Assembly (NCBI RefSeq): GCF_965228705.1
Contig: NZ_OZ245832.1
Span: 2,294,001 to 2,358,000 of the forward strand
Length of the DNA stretch: 64,000 nucleotides
Source: Croceimicrobium sp965228705
Lineage (GTDB): Bacteria > Bacteroidota > Bacteroidia > Flavobacteriales > Schleiferiaceae
Reading direction: 5' to 3'
The notes under the pieces are model-generated. The model searched no databases, was not told the DNA's origin, and saw only the letters and a program-made list of their open reading frames with translations. The translations under genes and the position numbers were made by a program. Positions 63,647 to 64,000 of the stretch are shown one piece after another (position 1 is the first letter of the stretch; each line of letters begins with the position of its first letter).

Positions 63647-63664
63647 AGACCTCCGAGGAGGTCT
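63647..63664 (+). promoter_or_regulatory. 8-bp inverted repeat before the substrate-binding lipoprotein gene
   Basis: AGACCTCC (63647-63654) and GGAGGTCT (63657-63664) are perfect reverse complements, 19 bp upstream of the ATG at 63684. There is no T run, so it could be an operator or an mRNA hairpin rather than a terminator. Confidence 0.4.
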
Positions 63665-63683
63665 AAACCTATTTATTTTCATC

Positions 63684-64000
63684 ATGAAAAATCTATATAT
63701 CAGTGCCCTGGTATTTTTGCTGGGCGCACAGGGCTGTGGTCGTTTTCAAAATGCTGAGAACGAAAGCAAAGCCCCTCAAAACCGCATAGTTTGCCTGTCT
63801 AAGCAATATACCGAGCTACTTTATGCCTTAGACCTCGACTCCAATTTGGTGGCGGTAGATCTCTCATCCACCTACCCTCCAGAAACCGCTCAACTCACAA
63901 CTGTAGGCTATCACCGTGCACTAAGCGCGGAAGCTGTTCTAGCAGTAGAACCTAGCCTAATTCTGCACGATAATAATATCGGTCCAGAGCATGTTCAACA
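63684..64000 (+). CDS. hemin/cobalamin-type ABC transporter substrate-binding lipoprotein, 3' end outside window
   Basis: The first 105 residues begin with a lipoprotein leader (LVFLLGAQGCGRF) and continue with the periplasmic binding fold IVCLSKQYTELLYALDLDSN, then VGYHRALSAEAVLAVEPSLI. The ALDLDSNLVAVD and VGYHRALSAEAVLAVEPSLIL patterns match HmuT/BtuF-type proteins that deliver hemin or cobalamin to an ABC importer. Ligand choice cannot be decided without the rest of the gene. Confidence 0.8.
   Translation, partial: MKNLYISALVFLLGAQGCGRFQNAENESKAPQNRIVCLSKQYTELLYALDLDSNLVAVDLSSTYPPETAQLTTVGYHRALSAEAVLAVEPSLILHDNNIGPEHVQ

Overview
The window reads as chromosomal DNA of a free-living, probably marine, Bacteroidota close to the Flavobacteriales. 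Evidence: a type IX secretion (T9SS) sorting domain on a LamG protein, a DUF5686 protein with a carboxypeptidase-regulatory domain, an ExbB plus multiple-ExbD operon typical of the phylum, and several promoters that fit the Bacteroidota -7 consensus TAnnTTTG. These promoters also settle start codons: in two genes the upstream TTG that would lengthen the reading frame lies inside the -7 box.

Region 1 to 44.8 kb is an ordinary core. It holds the recJ 3' end, an SDR dehydrogenase, an M23 peptidase, tryptophan 2,3-dioxygenase, leuS, an acyltransferase, a membrane-bound TPR-HTH regulator, a SET protein, an Rrf2 repressor with its NmrA/QorB-type target, a membrane J-protein next to a very large TraB/GumN protein, a TlpA thioredoxin, and an AraC-MGMT fusion. 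It continues with trhO, the tyrosine pair hmgA-hppD, an HD phosphohydrolase, DUF5686, an MMPL/RND exporter, rfbA, a polyprenyl synthase, sucA-sucB, and an ExbB/ExbD cluster with three ExbD paralogues. Many transcription units end in clear intrinsic terminators.

At 44.99 kb a tRNA-Ser(GGA) marks an abrupt change. It is followed by a hairpin-rich segment closed by a 12-bp inverted repeat and then by an array of more than five 135-bp tandem repeats. From 46.0 to 62.9 kb the DNA is visibly more AT-rich and nearly all genes lie on the minus strand. Most encode unrecognised secreted proteins, lipoproteins or small membrane proteins. This stretch contains an intact IS3-family element with terminal repeats and a 3-bp target duplication, an Rhs core remnant, two genes broken by frameshifts, and two genes sharing a leader and signal peptide but not the mature protein. 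It looks like an actively remodelled accessory island. No integrase or second tRNA-end copy was seen. Core-like genes resume at 63.0 kb with the start of a hemin/cobalamin-type ABC substrate-binding lipoprotein.

The best candidates for something undescribed are: the structured RNA or leader at 14.03-14.19 kb; the paired Rrf2 operators; the tRNA-linked palindromic segment plus 135-bp array; and the island's exchangeable secretion-leader arrangement with its Rhs remnant. All functional statements come from reading motifs by eye; no database search was run.
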